Part shown: one piece after another, positions 42,101 to 50,191 of the stretch
Layout: each line of letters begins with the position of its first letter
How positions within the stretch are numbered: the first letter of the stretch is position 1
Source: Chitinophagales bacterium
Lineage (GTDB): Bacteria > Bacteroidota > Bacteroidia > Chitinophagales > Saprospiraceae
Direction of reading: 5' to 3'
DNA length: 64,000 nt
Assembly: GCA_017303875.1 (NCBI GenBank)
Contig: JAFLBP010000026.1
Span: forward strand, 1-64,000
Translations under genes and position numbers: made by a program
The notes under the pieces: model-generated
The model's input: only the letters and a program-made list of their open reading frames with translations
What the model was told of the DNA's origin: nothing
Databases searched by the model: none

Positions 42101-44789
42101 CGACCAGGCGCCCCCGCAATTGAACTGTCCGCCGTTTGTCTCTATTCTTGGTGCAACGGGCGCAAATGGCGTATGCTCGGCTACGTACCAGGGAACAATT
42201 CTGGCGACCGACAATTGTGATCCGACCGTCACGCTGAGCAATAATGCTCCGGCAGTGCTGGGCGCAGGCCCGACGACTATTGTGTGGACGGGTACCGACG
42301 ATTGCGGCAATGTTTCCACCTGTTCGCAACAGGTAGTCGTGGATTGCTGTAAGGATTGTCCGCCCAACACCATACCCGGCCCGGAATTGATTCTGAACGG
42401 CACGTTTACGGCGGGAAATACCGGTTTTGCTTCTGCTTATATCGCGCTGCCGCCTACTTGCCTGCCGAGCGAATACACAGTAGCCAACAACGTTACACCG
42501 CCTATTCTGACTTCCCTGTGTAACAACTGGACCGGATTAGATCACACCCTGGGCGCTATGGCTGGCAACTTGTTTGTAGCCGATGGCAGCGTGACCCTCG
42601 GCGTGGATGCCTGGCGCCAGGCGGTAAACCTCAGTCCGAACACCCTGTATAATCTTTGCGCATTTGCGAACAACCTGAATGAAATCAATTTTGACCGGCC
42701 CGACCCTATTGTAGAAGCCTGGATATTGGATAATACGCTTACGCCGGTGACCCTGCTGGCCACTACCGGGATGCTGCCGGAAAATCCGGATGTATGGGTC
42801 AATATGAGCGCGAGCTGGACGTCTCCGGCGGCCCTGACCAATCCGTATTATTTAGTGTTCCGCACCTCGGGTACGTCCTTTGAGGGGAATAATTTTGCAC
42901 TTGATGATATCAGCTTCCGGGCCTGCAAATCAGCGGCGTCCTGCACTTGTGGTACTTTCAGCGACTTGAATTATCGCCCCTTCCAGGGAGCGCCGAATAT
43001 TTCCATTAAATGCGGCGACAGCTTAACGGTGGATTGCAACCTGAGTATTCCGTGGACATTGAACGGTTTGTTTGCCTGTCAGGGCAATAATTGTCCGGCG
43101 CCAACCCCGATGTTCTGGACCTTACAGGATCCTTCGGGCGCGCCGGTGAGGAATGGCCCGATGTCGGCCAATCCGAACTTCACGGTAAGTATTCCGTCGG
43201 CGACTTTTTCCGCGGCTGGTTTGTATACCCTTACGCTGGGTGGCATTTGCGGAACAGATACCTGTTATTGCAAATTTTATGTGAAATCGCCGGGATGCGA
43301 TACTTGCGAGTGCGGCGTATTGGAATGGGCGCAGTTCTACCGGGAATGGGACTGGAACAAGCCGATTGCCTGCAACAATCCCAATCCATTGAAAGTACCT
43401 TGTCTGAAACAGGGCCAGAATTACTTCATTCACGGCAATTTTACCTGTAGCAGCAAAGATTGCAGCAGCCCGTTTGTGGATTGGGTACTGACGCGGCCAA
43501 GTTTACCGGCAGTTACCGGTACACTTGCAGCGCCATTTTACCCGCATTTCGACTTGTCATTGCCGGGCGTACACTTTACGCAAGCCGGCACGTACACGCT
43601 CACCATTACGCGTTATTGCGGCAGCAAGCCCTGTTCCTGTACGTTCACCTTTGAGGTGTTGCCCTGCGATTGCAATTGCAATCAATTACAGGCGCAGGTG
43701 TCGCAGGGTTTCAGTGTTTCCGGAAGTGTTTTTACTTGTAAACGGCAATTGAAACCCATTGCCAATCTGTGTGCCAATGATGTGGTAAAATGGTATGTCG
43801 GTGGCCCGAATGTCGGCACAACCGTCGGCTCGGCGCCCTTTATGTATACCTTCCCCGGCAGCGGAATCTACTGGGTTTGTATGGTGGTTACACGTATTGA
43901 TCCACTAACAGGTCAGGTTTGCACCTTCAAACGCTGTCGCTGGGTGAAAGTAAAATGTTTGGGTCCGCTGGATACAATTACGGTTTGCGACAAGAGTTTG
44001 GTGCGCAACGGCGATTTCAGTGAAGGCCTGAAACCCGGACATATCGGGCAAACCGGTGGAGCTGCTGAGTGGGAATGGTTCCCCAATGCAGGTGACGGTG
44101 CCGTTTTTGCCGATACCTCCGGCGGCGCCGGCGATGATGGTTATTTGATCTTTAACGGCGGAAAAGACAATTTTGGCGCTGTTTATCAGCGGGTGGACCT
44201 GGAACCCAAGGGTTTTATCAATTTGGACTACAACTTCAACAACCTGATGGGGCAGGACTTGCCTGCTGGTACGGTGCTGGAATTCCGACTGCATGCAGAC
44301 AGCATGCCCGGCAGCGCGAATCAGGTTTTGTATACCCATGAAATCGGCAGCGATACCAGCGTCGGGGATTGGCAGTACAAATTTGTGTCCATTCTGGTGC
44401 CCAACCTCAACCCGGATTTCCATTACCTGATGATTTGCTGCCGCAATACCGAAGACCTGATGCGCTCGACCATCGGACTGGATAACCTGACGATTTGCAC
44501 ATCGGACTCCATGCAGACGGATACCGACGAAGCAGGAATGCTGGGCGCTTTGCGCATTATGCCGAATCCGACGCCTGGTGTATTCAATGTCGAACTGCCG
44601 GAGCCGCCTGGTTCAGATTTGCAACTGCGTGTAATGAGCCTGACCGGGCAAGTGCTGATGCAACAGGCCGTACAGCCCGGACAACGCCTGCAAACGATGG
44701 ATGCCACGAACCTGCCTTCGGGTATGTACCTCCTGCAGGTGCTGCGCGCCGGTGCAGTGATCGGAGTGGATAAGTTTGTGAAGGAATAG
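39114..44789 (+). CDS. Giant modular secreted protein with T9SS sorting domain
   Basis: An 1891-residue surface/secreted protein. Signal peptide (LTLLLFFVSIFHQTKA, about residues 15-32). Then a SdrD-B/prealbumin-like domain at about 153-250 (VISGTAYRECNGLPLQNQ, DESGNTLIKEELTDAVGQYA). Three related modules follow, starting near residues 375, 729 and 1081. Each begins with a 'CPQGSTPGPDLIVNGNF' type stretch, a carbohydrate-binding-like fold of ~200 residues. In the first two this is followed by a Cys-rich HYR/Ig-like domain (ATDNCDP ... DDCGN). Later come Cys-rich domains (1280-1560), a PKD-like domain (about 1520-1620), another binding-like module and a type A T9SS sorting domain in the last ~80 residues (MPNPTPGVFNVELPEPPG). 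Probably an adhesin or matrix protein; no enzyme motif seen. Confidence 0.85.
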   Translation: MQNQCYAQLKSNLRILTLLLFFVSIFHQTKAQQGCAALTPTFERSNDCCWRLRISNSSECTPFIRLVMDAATFSSYTVNTGGGWTGTLNGPNEITLTHSGGFVPIGQSTPLSFCLPPTVSTSIDVLWDFTCGIGESCTVFPSPVLEACPDPMNAVISGTAYRECNGLPLQNQTPIPGRLIQLFDESGNTLIKEELTDAVGQYAFYDLPKGQYIVKELAVPGWTPNVPATGQSAINLDPSEQVIQNFGLCPSCSCDSIYVDVVEQPGLNDTSTYYLSVTNNDEFCFPYIDVVVDSGQLLSWQVLQSGYSVEPLGQNRLRVFPPLAYWIRGTIIPISLQISGTTTHQVTATTNYGVGTNCRFPFVFPQPPPVVNKSCCPQGSTPGPELVINGDFTNTIPFAGYGSQYNYSAGGTGAGNFAIMNGVLASSANGSLWSAVGKSGNPNTDYFIVADGSLAPNRAVWFQDHTLSANTAYYFSAFVNNLVSPTYNFLDPQIVLEVVDNAGAGSVVAASAPLTLTELPNKWVNICLNFTTPAVTVNPYRLRIRSLITAGGGNDFVVDCISMRACLPQPCSANITVTPLNNCGLVQVTANPGGTGPFSYQWCDGHTGQSYTVQVPLCVPQTFCVSVTCADGTVSTATASYTAIDQTPPTIQCGGFVTILGNNGPAGNCIGNYLGTATATDNCDPNPSITRTPSGFLPPGVSIIIWTAMDDCGNTATCVQEVLVQCCDGCPQGSTPGPDLIVNGNFSAGNTGFTSSYAALPPSCSPGEYTVANNTTPPVLTSLCNNWSGLDHTNGILSGNMFVADGSQTPGTVAWREPFNATANTRYSMCAFANNLNEVSFDRPDPIVQAWILDNTLTPIMMIASTGLMPESPDVWVMMNGSWVAPAAVSNPYYLAFVTAGTSFEGNNFALDDISLRACNQPCDATISIVPQGLCGQILVSANSNGTQPLTYQWCSSQSTQSFTTQAPPCVPQTYCVSVTCADGTVATATATYTFVDQAPPQLNCPPFVSILGATGANGVCSATYQGTILATDNCDPTVTLSNNAPAVLGAGPTTIVWTGTDDCGNVSTCSQQVVVDCCKDCPPNTIPGPELILNGTFTAGNTGFASAYIALPPTCLPSEYTVANNVTPPILTSLCNNWTGLDHTLGAMAGNLFVADGSVTLGVDAWRQAVNLSPNTLYNLCAFANNLNEINFDRPDPIVEAWILDNTLTPVTLLATTGMLPENPDVWVNMSASWTSPAALTNPYYLVFRTSGTSFEGNNFALDDISFRACKSAASCTCGTFSDLNYRPFQGAPNISIKCGDSLTVDCNLSIPWTLNGLFACQGNNCPAPTPMFWTLQDPSGAPVRNGPMSANPNFTVSIPSATFSAAGLYTLTLGGICGTDTCYCKFYVKSPGCDTCECGVLEWAQFYREWDWNKPIACNNPNPLKVPCLKQGQNYFIHGNFTCSSKDCSSPFVDWVLTRPSLPAVTGTLAAPFYPHFDLSLPGVHFTQAGTYTLTITRYCGSKPCSCTFTFEVLPCDCNCNQLQAQVSQGFSVSGSVFTCKRQLKPIANLCANDVVKWYVGGPNVGTTVGSAPFMYTFPGSGIYWVCMVVTRIDPLTGQVCTFKRCRWVKVKCLGPLDTITVCDKSLVRNGDFSEGLKPGHIGQTGGAAEWEWFPNAGDGAVFADTSGGAGDDGYLIFNGGKDNFGAVYQRVDLEPKGFINLDYNFNNLMGQDLPAGTVLEFRLHADSMPGSANQVLYTHEIGSDTSVGDWQYKFVSILVPNLNPDFHYLMICCRNTEDLMRSTIGLDNLTICTSDSMQTDTDEAGMLGALRIMPNPTPGVFNVELPEPPGSDLQLRVMSLTGQVLMQQAVQPGQRLQTMDATNLPSGMYLLQVLRAGAVIGVDKFVKE

Positions 44790-44812
44790 CACTTTTGAAG
44801 CCTCAATGAACG

Positions 44813-44854
44813 GCCACGAATGCCCGGAGTTACCGGGTGTTCGTGGCTTTTTTT
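44813..44854 (+). terminator. Intrinsic terminator after the giant T9SS gene
   Basis: GCCACGAA (44813-44820), TG, CCCGG, loop AGTTA, CCGGG, TG, TTCGTGGC, then seven T's to 44854. A strong stem ending in a T run, 24 bases after the stop. Confidence 0.92.
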
Positions 44855-45061
44855 ATCCCCAAGGGCCTCAAAAACCCCGCATTTATACGGGGGGATAAGT
44901 AAGCATATATACGGTTTTTGCTTGTAAAAGTGCCTGTTTATCAAGGTGTTATTAGTGAATGAGGTAGTGGGGTATGTAATATTGCAAAAGAAAAGGCCCG
45001 CTAGTCTTTGTTTTTGGGCCAAATTTCCTGTTCAGCATTCATCTTCCAAATATTTCAAACA

Positions 45062-46162
45062 ATGCAAAAAACAATCTTCCTGTTGCTGTTTTTAGTGATC
45101 GCAGGCAATGTTAAGCTAAATGCTCAGAAAATTAAAGAAATTTATACTCAAGGTGGAGCTTCGGGAGGAGCATTTGCTTTCGACTACATCTTGCTTTCTG
45201 ATTTTGCATCAAATCAAAGCGTAGGTGGAAAGAGTCTACATATCAGAGGTTCTGGAACTGGATGGACCAAGATAATCTTAACGGGTACGGCAGATGCCTC
45301 TGGAAGATATCTGGTCTGGAGTGAGCCGAATTGTACTGGGGCGCCCTATATGCCACAACTTTGCGCGTCATTTGTTATGTCTAACTCCTCTCCTGGTCAG
45401 ATTGCTTTGATGAATAATACGGCAGATATTGCAACAGGTACTTGTCCTTCCGGAGCAGATGTACTTGATTTGGTCGGTTTTAAGGGAACAGGGGCTGCTT
45501 CTCCGGTATGTTTTGAAATGAATTTTTTTGCTACTCCAACCAGTAACAATGGCCTTGAAACACGTTATCGTTTTCAGGAAACTAACAATAATAGTGTAGA
45601 CTTTATGATTCAGGCTCCCTTGCTTCCGGTCGAATTGATATATTTTAATGTAAAAAAGCAATCCGAAGGGGTTACGCTCACCTGGGCCACTGCCATTGAA
45701 AAGGATAACGCCTACTTTTCTATAGAGCGTAGCGCCGACGGACTGACCTATCAGACGATTGGCAAAGTAGATGGTTTCGGAAATTCTTTGGAGCGCCGTA
45801 ATTATAACTTTGTTGATGAGCGCCCACTTTCTGGCCTTGCCTACTACCGCCTGCGCCAGGTGGATTATGATGGCGATTTTGAATATTCGCCAGTGGTGAG
45901 CGTACTCAATCGCAATGAGCGCGTACTGGGTGTTTATCCCAACCCGGGAAAAGAGTGGTTCACGCTCTCCGGCTTAACACCGGATATGCCTTTGCAGGTT
46001 CGGGTATTCGACCTCATGGGCCGTGTGGTGTACGAGCAAAACAGTGTGGAAGGCAGCAATACCCTGCGCCTTGATTTGGGTAACCTGGAAGATGGCGCCT
46101 ACCTTATTCAGGTGAGCGGCGACGAAGGCTACCAGCAGCACCTGCGCATTGTAAAAGAATAA
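45062..46162 (+). CDS. T9SS-exported protein with LTD-like N-terminal region
   Basis: A 366-residue protein (ATG 45062; upstream in-frame ATG at 45008 has no signal peptide directly after it). Signal peptide ends LNAQ. Residues 30-170 have a lamin-tail-like pattern (KIKEIYTQGGASGGAFAFDY, GTADASGRYLVW) in a beta-sandwich. The middle (SIERSADGLTYQTIGKVDGF) and C-terminus (PNPGKEWFTLSGLTPDMPLQ, YLIQVSG) form the type A T9SS sorting region with its preceding domain. The first ~200 codons are visibly more AT-rich than the rest, suggesting domain shuffling. It follows the giant T9SS gene after a terminator, so it needs its own promoter. Confidence 0.8.
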   Translation: MQKTIFLLLFLVIAGNVKLNAQKIKEIYTQGGASGGAFAFDYILLSDFASNQSVGGKSLHIRGSGTGWTKIILTGTADASGRYLVWSEPNCTGAPYMPQLCASFVMSNSSPGQIALMNNTADIATGTCPSGADVLDLVGFKGTGAASPVCFEMNFFATPTSNNGLETRYRFQETNNNSVDFMIQAPLLPVELIYFNVKKQSEGVTLTWATAIEKDNAYFSIERSADGLTYQTIGKVDGFGNSLERRNYNFVDERPLSGLAYYRLRQVDYDGDFEYSPVVSVLNRNERVLGVYPNPGKEWFTLSGLTPDMPLQVRVFDLMGRVVYEQNSVEGSNTLRLDLGNLEDGAYLIQVSGDEGYQQHLRIVKE

Positions 46163-46169
46163 AACGCGC

Positions 46170-46661
46170 TTAGCGCGTCAGAATCCGGGCGCCTGGGTTG
46201 GCCGCCGCCACGGCGCGGGCGAGTATGTCCCAGGTGTCCGGTTCATACATCAGAAAAAACTGCGTGGCAGTAGTTTTGAATTGTGGCATAATAAATCCGT
46301 CGCCTTCATCAAAACGAGGCTTGATACAAATGCCGATATGACGCCCGGTCTTGTGCGATAAGCCCATCATGGGTACGTCAACGATTTGCATCAGTTGCAC
46401 CTGATTCAGCGGAAACTGGTAGTGCCTGAAGGCGTTTTTATATTCTAATGTTGCCGGCGTAAGTATTACATGCGTTTGAAAAAGACGCAAATAGCTTAAA
46501 ACTAATACTGTTCCCAACAGCAAGGTGAAAAATAGCACCATGATCGTCAAGGCTGTTTCCTGAATGGCAATGGCTGCAATAATAAAGAGCAGTAATAAGC
46601 ACACAAGTACCACTTGCGCCAGCATGCCGAATATGTTGAGTTTGGCGATCGGAAATTTCAT
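46170..46661 (-). CDS. Hypothetical membrane protein with PH-like domain
   Basis: A 163-residue protein with two N-terminal membrane helices (FGMLAQVVLVCLLLLFIIAA and a second hydrophobic segment ending TVLVLSYLR). A short soluble domain follows, with beta-strand character (HVILTPATLEYKNAFRHYQF), like bacterial PH domains that follow two helices. I know no specific role. It stands downstream of murB with a palindromic repeat locus in between. Confidence 0.6.
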   Translation of the reverse strand: MKFPIAKLNIFGMLAQVVLVCLLLLFIIAAIAIQETALTIMVLFFTLLLGTVLVLSYLRLFQTHVILTPATLEYKNAFRHYQFPLNQVQLMQIVDVPMMGLSHKTGRHIGICIKPRFDEGDGFIMPQFKTTATQFFLMYEPDTWDILARAVAAANPGARILTR

Positions 46662-46667
46662 TTTTTT

Positions 46668-46779
46668 TAGTGTTTTAGAGTTTTAGTGTTTTAGTGTTTT
46701 AGTGTTTTAGTGTTTTAGAGTTTTAGAGTTTTAGTTACTTTCTAAAACACTTAAACACTCAAACACCAAAACACTCAAA
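46668..46779. repeat. Octanucleotide palindromic array (GTTTTAGT unit)
   Basis: Left arm 46668-46734: eight copies of GTTTTAGT or GTTTTAGA. Right arm 46740-46779: the inverse (CTAAAACACTTAAACACTC and similar). The right arm overlaps the murB stop codon (46775-46777), so the array begins within the last codons of murB. Confidence 0.9.
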
Positions 46780-47782
46780 GTATATTTACTTCAGGCTCAA
46801 GGGTAATTCCGAATTTTTCCTGTACGGAGGCGATGATGGCGTGGGCCAAATTTTTCACTTCTTCGCCCGTGGCGCCGCCATAATTGACCAAAACCAGGGC
46901 CTGTTTTTCATAACAGCCGGTATTACCCACCCGTTTCCCTTTCCAGCCACATTGTTCAATCAGCCAGCCGGCAGGTATTTTTACCCGTCCGTCGGGCAGT
47001 TCGTAGGCAGGCGCCTGCGGGTGATTTTGGCGAATGCGATCCAGTACGGCGCGTTCGGTTTCCGGATTTTTGAAAAAGCTGCCGCAATTGCCGATTTTCG
47101 CCGGATCGGGCAATTTGGAGGACCGAATGGCCACTACGGCCTTGCTGATGTCGGCGATACCGGGCGGGTTTGGCGCGCCATGCTCGGCAAGGGTGCGCTG
47201 GATGTCGCCGTAACTCAGGGCCAAGCGGTGCTGCGCGATGGTCAGGGAAAAAGTAACCGAAACGATGCAGTAACGGCCTTTGGCTTCGCGCTTGAAGATG
47301 CTGTCGCGGTAGCCGAAGTGGCAGGCTTCATTATCAAAATTCCAGATCATACCGCTCGTCAAATCAAGGGCTTCGAGGCGCAGCATGACGTCTTTGAGTT
47401 CGACGCCGTAAGCGCCGATGTTTTGCACGGGCGCTGCTCCGACAGTACCCGGAATAAGGCTCAGGTTTTCCACGCCGCCGAAACCCTGCGCTACGGCCCA
47501 AAGCACAAAATCGTGCCACACCACGCCGCCGCCAACCTTTACCCAAACCTTGTTTTTAAAGGTGCGCAACACTTCCATGCCGCCGATTTCATTTTTCAGA
47601 ACCGTCGCCTGCGGATTTTGTGTAAACAGCATATTACTGCCGCCGCCCAAAATGAGGTAGGGTGGGGGCGTCTGGCGCAGGGCCAAGCGTAAATCTTCAA
47701 CCGAGTGGAAGGCGTAAAAATGCTCGGCGATGACGGGCAGGCCAAACGTATTGTATGGTAAAAGTGATACGTGCTGTTGCAT
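46775..47782 (-). CDS. murB: UDP-N-acetylenolpyruvoylglucosamine reductase
   Basis: A 335-residue cytoplasmic flavoprotein that reduces UDP-GlcNAc-enolpyruvate to UDP-MurNAc in peptidoglycan synthesis. Features: NTFGLPVIAEHF start, the FAD-binding PYLILGGGSNMLF, LIPGTVGAAPVQNIGAYG, the YRDSIFK motif, the catalytic-Ser region GNCGSFFKNPETE, and a C-terminal Glu in LEPEVNIL. Type I MurB length. The ATG (47782) lies 5 bases from a TACCTTTG promoter element, so the transcript has almost no leader. Divergent from a GT2 glycosyltransferase. The gene's end is embedded in a palindromic array. Confidence 0.95.
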   Translation of the reverse strand: MQQHVSLLPYNTFGLPVIAEHFYAFHSVEDLRLALRQTPPPYLILGGGSNMLFTQNPQATVLKNEIGGMEVLRTFKNKVWVKVGGGVVWHDFVLWAVAQGFGGVENLSLIPGTVGAAPVQNIGAYGVELKDVMLRLEALDLTSGMIWNFDNEACHFGYRDSIFKREAKGRYCIVSVTFSLTIAQHRLALSYGDIQRTLAEHGAPNPPGIADISKAVVAIRSSKLPDPAKIGNCGSFFKNPETERAVLDRIRQNHPQAPAYELPDGRVKIPAGWLIEQCGWKGKRVGNTGCYEKQALVLVNYGGATGEEVKNLAHAIIASVQEKFGITLEPEVNIL

Positions 47783-47787
47783 ACAGG

Positions 47788-47795
47788 CAAAGGTA
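47788..47795 (-). promoter_or_regulatory. Promoter -7 element for murB (TACCTTTG)
   Basis: CAAAGGTA on the plus strand; reads TACCTTTG on the minus strand, ending 5 bases before the murB ATG. Mirror image of the GT2 promoter at 47827-47834. Confidence 0.55.
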
Positions 47796-47826
47796 AATCC
47801 TGAGCGTCAATCTGCAAATTCTGATT

Positions 47827-47834
47827 TACCTTTG
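47827..47834 (+). promoter_or_regulatory. Promoter -7 element for the GT2 gene (TACCTTTG)
   Basis: TACCTTTG, 6 bases before ATG 47841. With the normal -7 to start-site distance, the transcript would start at or next to the start codon. Confidence 0.55.
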
Positions 47835-47840
47835 CACACG

Positions 47841-48806
47841 ATGAGTACCGTGCGACAATCCTTTATTAGCATCGTTGGCGTAGTGCACGCCCACCGCGAA
47901 ATCCGCGAATTAGCGGCCTGGTTGCAAGGGCTGCATGGCGTTTTACAGGCAAATTTCAGCGACTACGAGTTTGTATTGGTCAATAACCACTGCGACCAGC
48001 AAGCCATTGATGCGGCCATCAAACCGCTGCCCGAAGCACTGCGCCAAAGCATTTTTATGCTCAACCTCAGCGCGCCGGTGAGCCGCGACAATGCGCTGCT
48101 GGCCGGACTTGATCGGGCAAATGGTGATTACACCATTATCGTAGAGTTTGATTTTGCCGAAAATCCGGCGCTGGTGGTGGACTTATGGCAAAAAAGTCAG
48201 GAAGGATTCGACATCGTGTACCTGCGCGCCCGGGAGCGCCGCATCAGCTGGCGCAGCAAGTTGTTGTACCGCATTTTTTACGGCATTTTACAAAAATATT
48301 CCAACCTGCGCATCGATCCCCGCGCCCATCATACACGCCTGATCAGTCGCCGCGCACTTAATTCCCTCCTGCGCTTGCGCGAGAACAGCCACTACCTGAA
48401 AGCCAATTATGCCTTAGTAGGCTACAATACGGCGGCTATCGAAACACCTATGCCGCTGATGCCGGATGCGGAGTTGGGTTTCGGGCATCAGTTTCGCAAT
48501 GCGCTGGTGGTCATTACTTCATATACGACCTTTTTGCGCAGCCTTTTGCTGTGGATTTTCCTGATTTCAGTTTTGGTTGCACTGGCAGCCATCGTCAATG
48601 CCGTTAAAGTCAAACTCACCAATGTGGATGTGTTTGGCGATACGCATGAGTCGCTCTCGGGCTGGGCTTTCACGGTGGTGCTCATGTCGGTCTTTTTTGC
48701 GTTTACCTGCCTCAACCTCTACATCATGTCTATTTATCTTTCCAATATTTATAGTGAATTGAAAAACAGACCTTTATATATCATTGAGTCAGTGAAAAGG
48801 TTTTAG
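47841..48806 (+). CDS. Family 2 glycosyltransferase (DPM/GtrB-like) with C-terminal membrane helices
   Basis: A 321-residue protein starting at ATG 47841 (the longer frame to 47730 is antisense to murB). N-terminal GT-A fold: FISIVGVVHAHREIRE, YEFVLVNNHCDQ, and NALLAGLDRANGDYTIIVEF with the metal-binding DFA region. Two C-terminal membrane helices (LLLWIFLISVLVALAAIVNA and VLMSVFFAFTCLNLYIMSIY) are as in GtrB-like polyprenyl-phosphate sugar transferases. The usual DxD is replaced by EFDFAEN, so activity is plausible but not certain. Divergent from murB. A nested palindromic repeat locus begins directly after the stop. Confidence 0.82.
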   Translation: MSTVRQSFISIVGVVHAHREIRELAAWLQGLHGVLQANFSDYEFVLVNNHCDQQAIDAAIKPLPEALRQSIFMLNLSAPVSRDNALLAGLDRANGDYTIIVEFDFAENPALVVDLWQKSQEGFDIVYLRARERRISWRSKLLYRIFYGILQKYSNLRIDPRAHHTRLISRRALNSLLRLRENSHYLKANYALVGYNTAAIETPMPLMPDAELGFGHQFRNALVVITSYTTFLRSLLLWIFLISVLVALAAIVNAVKVKLTNVDVFGDTHESLSGWAFTVVLMSVFFAFTCLNLYIMSIYLSNIYSELKNRPLYIIESVKRF

Positions 48807-49228
48807 ACAGTTATCAGTTATCAGTCAGCAGTTATCAGTCAGCAGTTATCAGTCAACAGTCAGCAGTTATCAGTTATCAGTCAGCAGTTAACAGTCAGCA
48901 GGTAACAAAGGGGATGTCATGCTGAGGCCACCGGCCGGATCTGGCCACCAAACCGGTTATGAACCACTGGAGTGTATCGCTTAAGATCAATTTCCCGCAG
49001 ATTGACACGCAGATCGCGCAGATTTTTTTTATGTCAACTGCGTACTGAGGCGCAATAGTTCTGCGTATTCTGCGCGTAAATCTGCGAAATCTGCGGGAAA
49101 TTGAGCTTCTGCGACACGCCCCAGTGGTTCATAACCGGTTTGGTGGCCCGGCCTGACAACTTTCCTGCTCACTGCTGACTGATAACTGCTCACTGCTGAC
49201 TGATAACTGCTGACTGATAACTGATAAC
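48807..49228. repeat. Nested triple inverted repeat locus
   Basis: Three nested palindromes. Outer arms: heptanucleotide arrays of the NNNCAGT type (48807-48907 and 49166-49228). Middle arms: 28-base perfect repeat GGCCACCAAACCGGTTATGA... (48943-48970) with its complement at 49121-49148. Inner arms: 17-base TCAATTTCCCGCAGATT (48987-49003) with 49088-49104. This fills the gap between two same-strand genes. Confidence 0.93.
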
Positions 49229-49289
49229 CGAATTTGCAAATAAAATGTTAATAAATTAGTTTATATTGTAAAGTGGTTTGTTTTGCATT

Positions 49290-49297
49290 TATATTTG
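49290..49297 (+). promoter_or_regulatory. Bacteroidota-type promoter -7 element (TATATTTG)
   Basis: TATATTTG, 24 bases before ATG 49322. A TTG at about 49266 with a ~21-base spacer would fit as -33 element. Confidence 0.5.
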
Positions 49298-49321
49298 CCC
49301 TGTCAATTAAATTAAACTAAC

Positions 49322-49900
49322 ATGGACAATCAGGAATCAAATTTTGACCCCGCAGAAAGCCTGCGCATCATCCGCGAGACGATAGACGTCGCCAAAGCTT
49401 CCGTTCAGGAAAACGGATTTCACTTTTTACTCTGGGGCTGGCTGATCGTAATTGGCGGTACAGGGCATTACCTGCTCGCCGATGTATACCAACACCCGAA
49501 GGCGCATATGATCTGGTTGGGTGTGAGCTTCTCCGGCGCTTTGATTGCATTGCTCTATGAATGGCGGCGCGAACGCAAAAAGCACGATGCCAATGTGGTG
49601 CGCAACTGGTATGGCATGGTTTGGTTAGGCTTTTTCATCACGATGATGTTTTCAGTCGTCTGGACGCAAAAAAACCACCTTTCCCCGACACCAATCATCA
49701 TGGGCATTGCTGCTTTTGCGGTATTTATGTCGGGTGCCCTGCTTAAGTTCAAACCCCTGGTGTACGGCGCGATTGTTTTTTGGGTCGGCGCTTTTATCTG
49801 CCTGTTCGTCAAAGGCAATCAGGACTCACTGGTGCTTGCAATTGCTGCAGCCTTAGGCTATCTGATTCCCGGTTATTTGTTATCCAAAAAAGCGCGTTGA
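49322..49900 (+). CDS. Hypothetical multi-pass membrane protein
   Basis: A 192-residue protein with a 25-residue charged N-terminus (ESNFDPAESLRIIRETIDVA) and five hydrophobic segments (for example HFLLWGWLIVIGGTGHYLL, MIWLGVSFSGALIALLY). No family recognised. The next gene, a winged-helix regulator, begins 3 bases later, so the two are co-transcribed. The pairing of a membrane protein with this type of regulator is common in Bacteroidota, but the purpose is unknown. Confidence 0.7.
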   Translation: MDNQESNFDPAESLRIIRETIDVAKASVQENGFHFLLWGWLIVIGGTGHYLLADVYQHPKAHMIWLGVSFSGALIALLYEWRRERKKHDANVVRNWYGMVWLGFFITMMFSVVWTQKNHLSPTPIIMGIAAFAVFMSGALLKFKPLVYGAIVFWVGAFICLFVKGNQDSLVLAIAAALGYLIPGYLLSKKAR

Positions 49901-49903
49901 AGT

Positions 49904-50188
49904 ATGCAGCCCGAACTTGATCCTTTGTTGATGTCGCAGTTGCGATTAGCCATTATGTCCTATCTGATGGTGGTCAAAGCGGCGGAATTTAATGCTTTGA
50001 AAGAGCAGACCGGCGCTACAAGCGGCAACCTGAGCGTGCAGATTGCTAAGCTACAGGAGGCCGGCTATCTGGAAGTGGAAAAGTCTTTTCGCAATAATTA
50101 TCCGTTGACGCTGTGTAAGCTCACGCCAAAAGGTGTCGGCGCTTTTGAGTCCTTCTATGAAAATCTGAAACGCTATTTTCCAGAATAA
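49904..50188 (+). CDS. Winged-helix DNA-binding regulator (HTH_34-like)
   Basis: A 94-residue protein: LRLAIMSYLMVVKAAEFNAL, ALKEQTGATSGNLSVQIAKL and GYLEVEKSF form a winged helix of the MarR/ArsR kind with the recognition helix at about residues 41-57. No ligand-binding Cys motif is seen. It probably controls its own operon, which includes the membrane protein just upstream. The gap between the genes is 3 bases. Confidence 0.85.
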   Translation: MQPELDPLLMSQLRLAIMSYLMVVKAAEFNALKEQTGATSGNLSVQIAKLQEAGYLEVEKSFRNNYPLTLCKLTPKGVGAFESFYENLKRYFPE

Positions 50189-50191
50189 ATA

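Noticed and set aside
44995..45020. Hairpin GGCCC/GGGCC before the second T9SS gene, as a terminator
   Set aside because: Only five paired bases, no T run after it on the plus strand, and a clear terminator already exists at 44813-44854.
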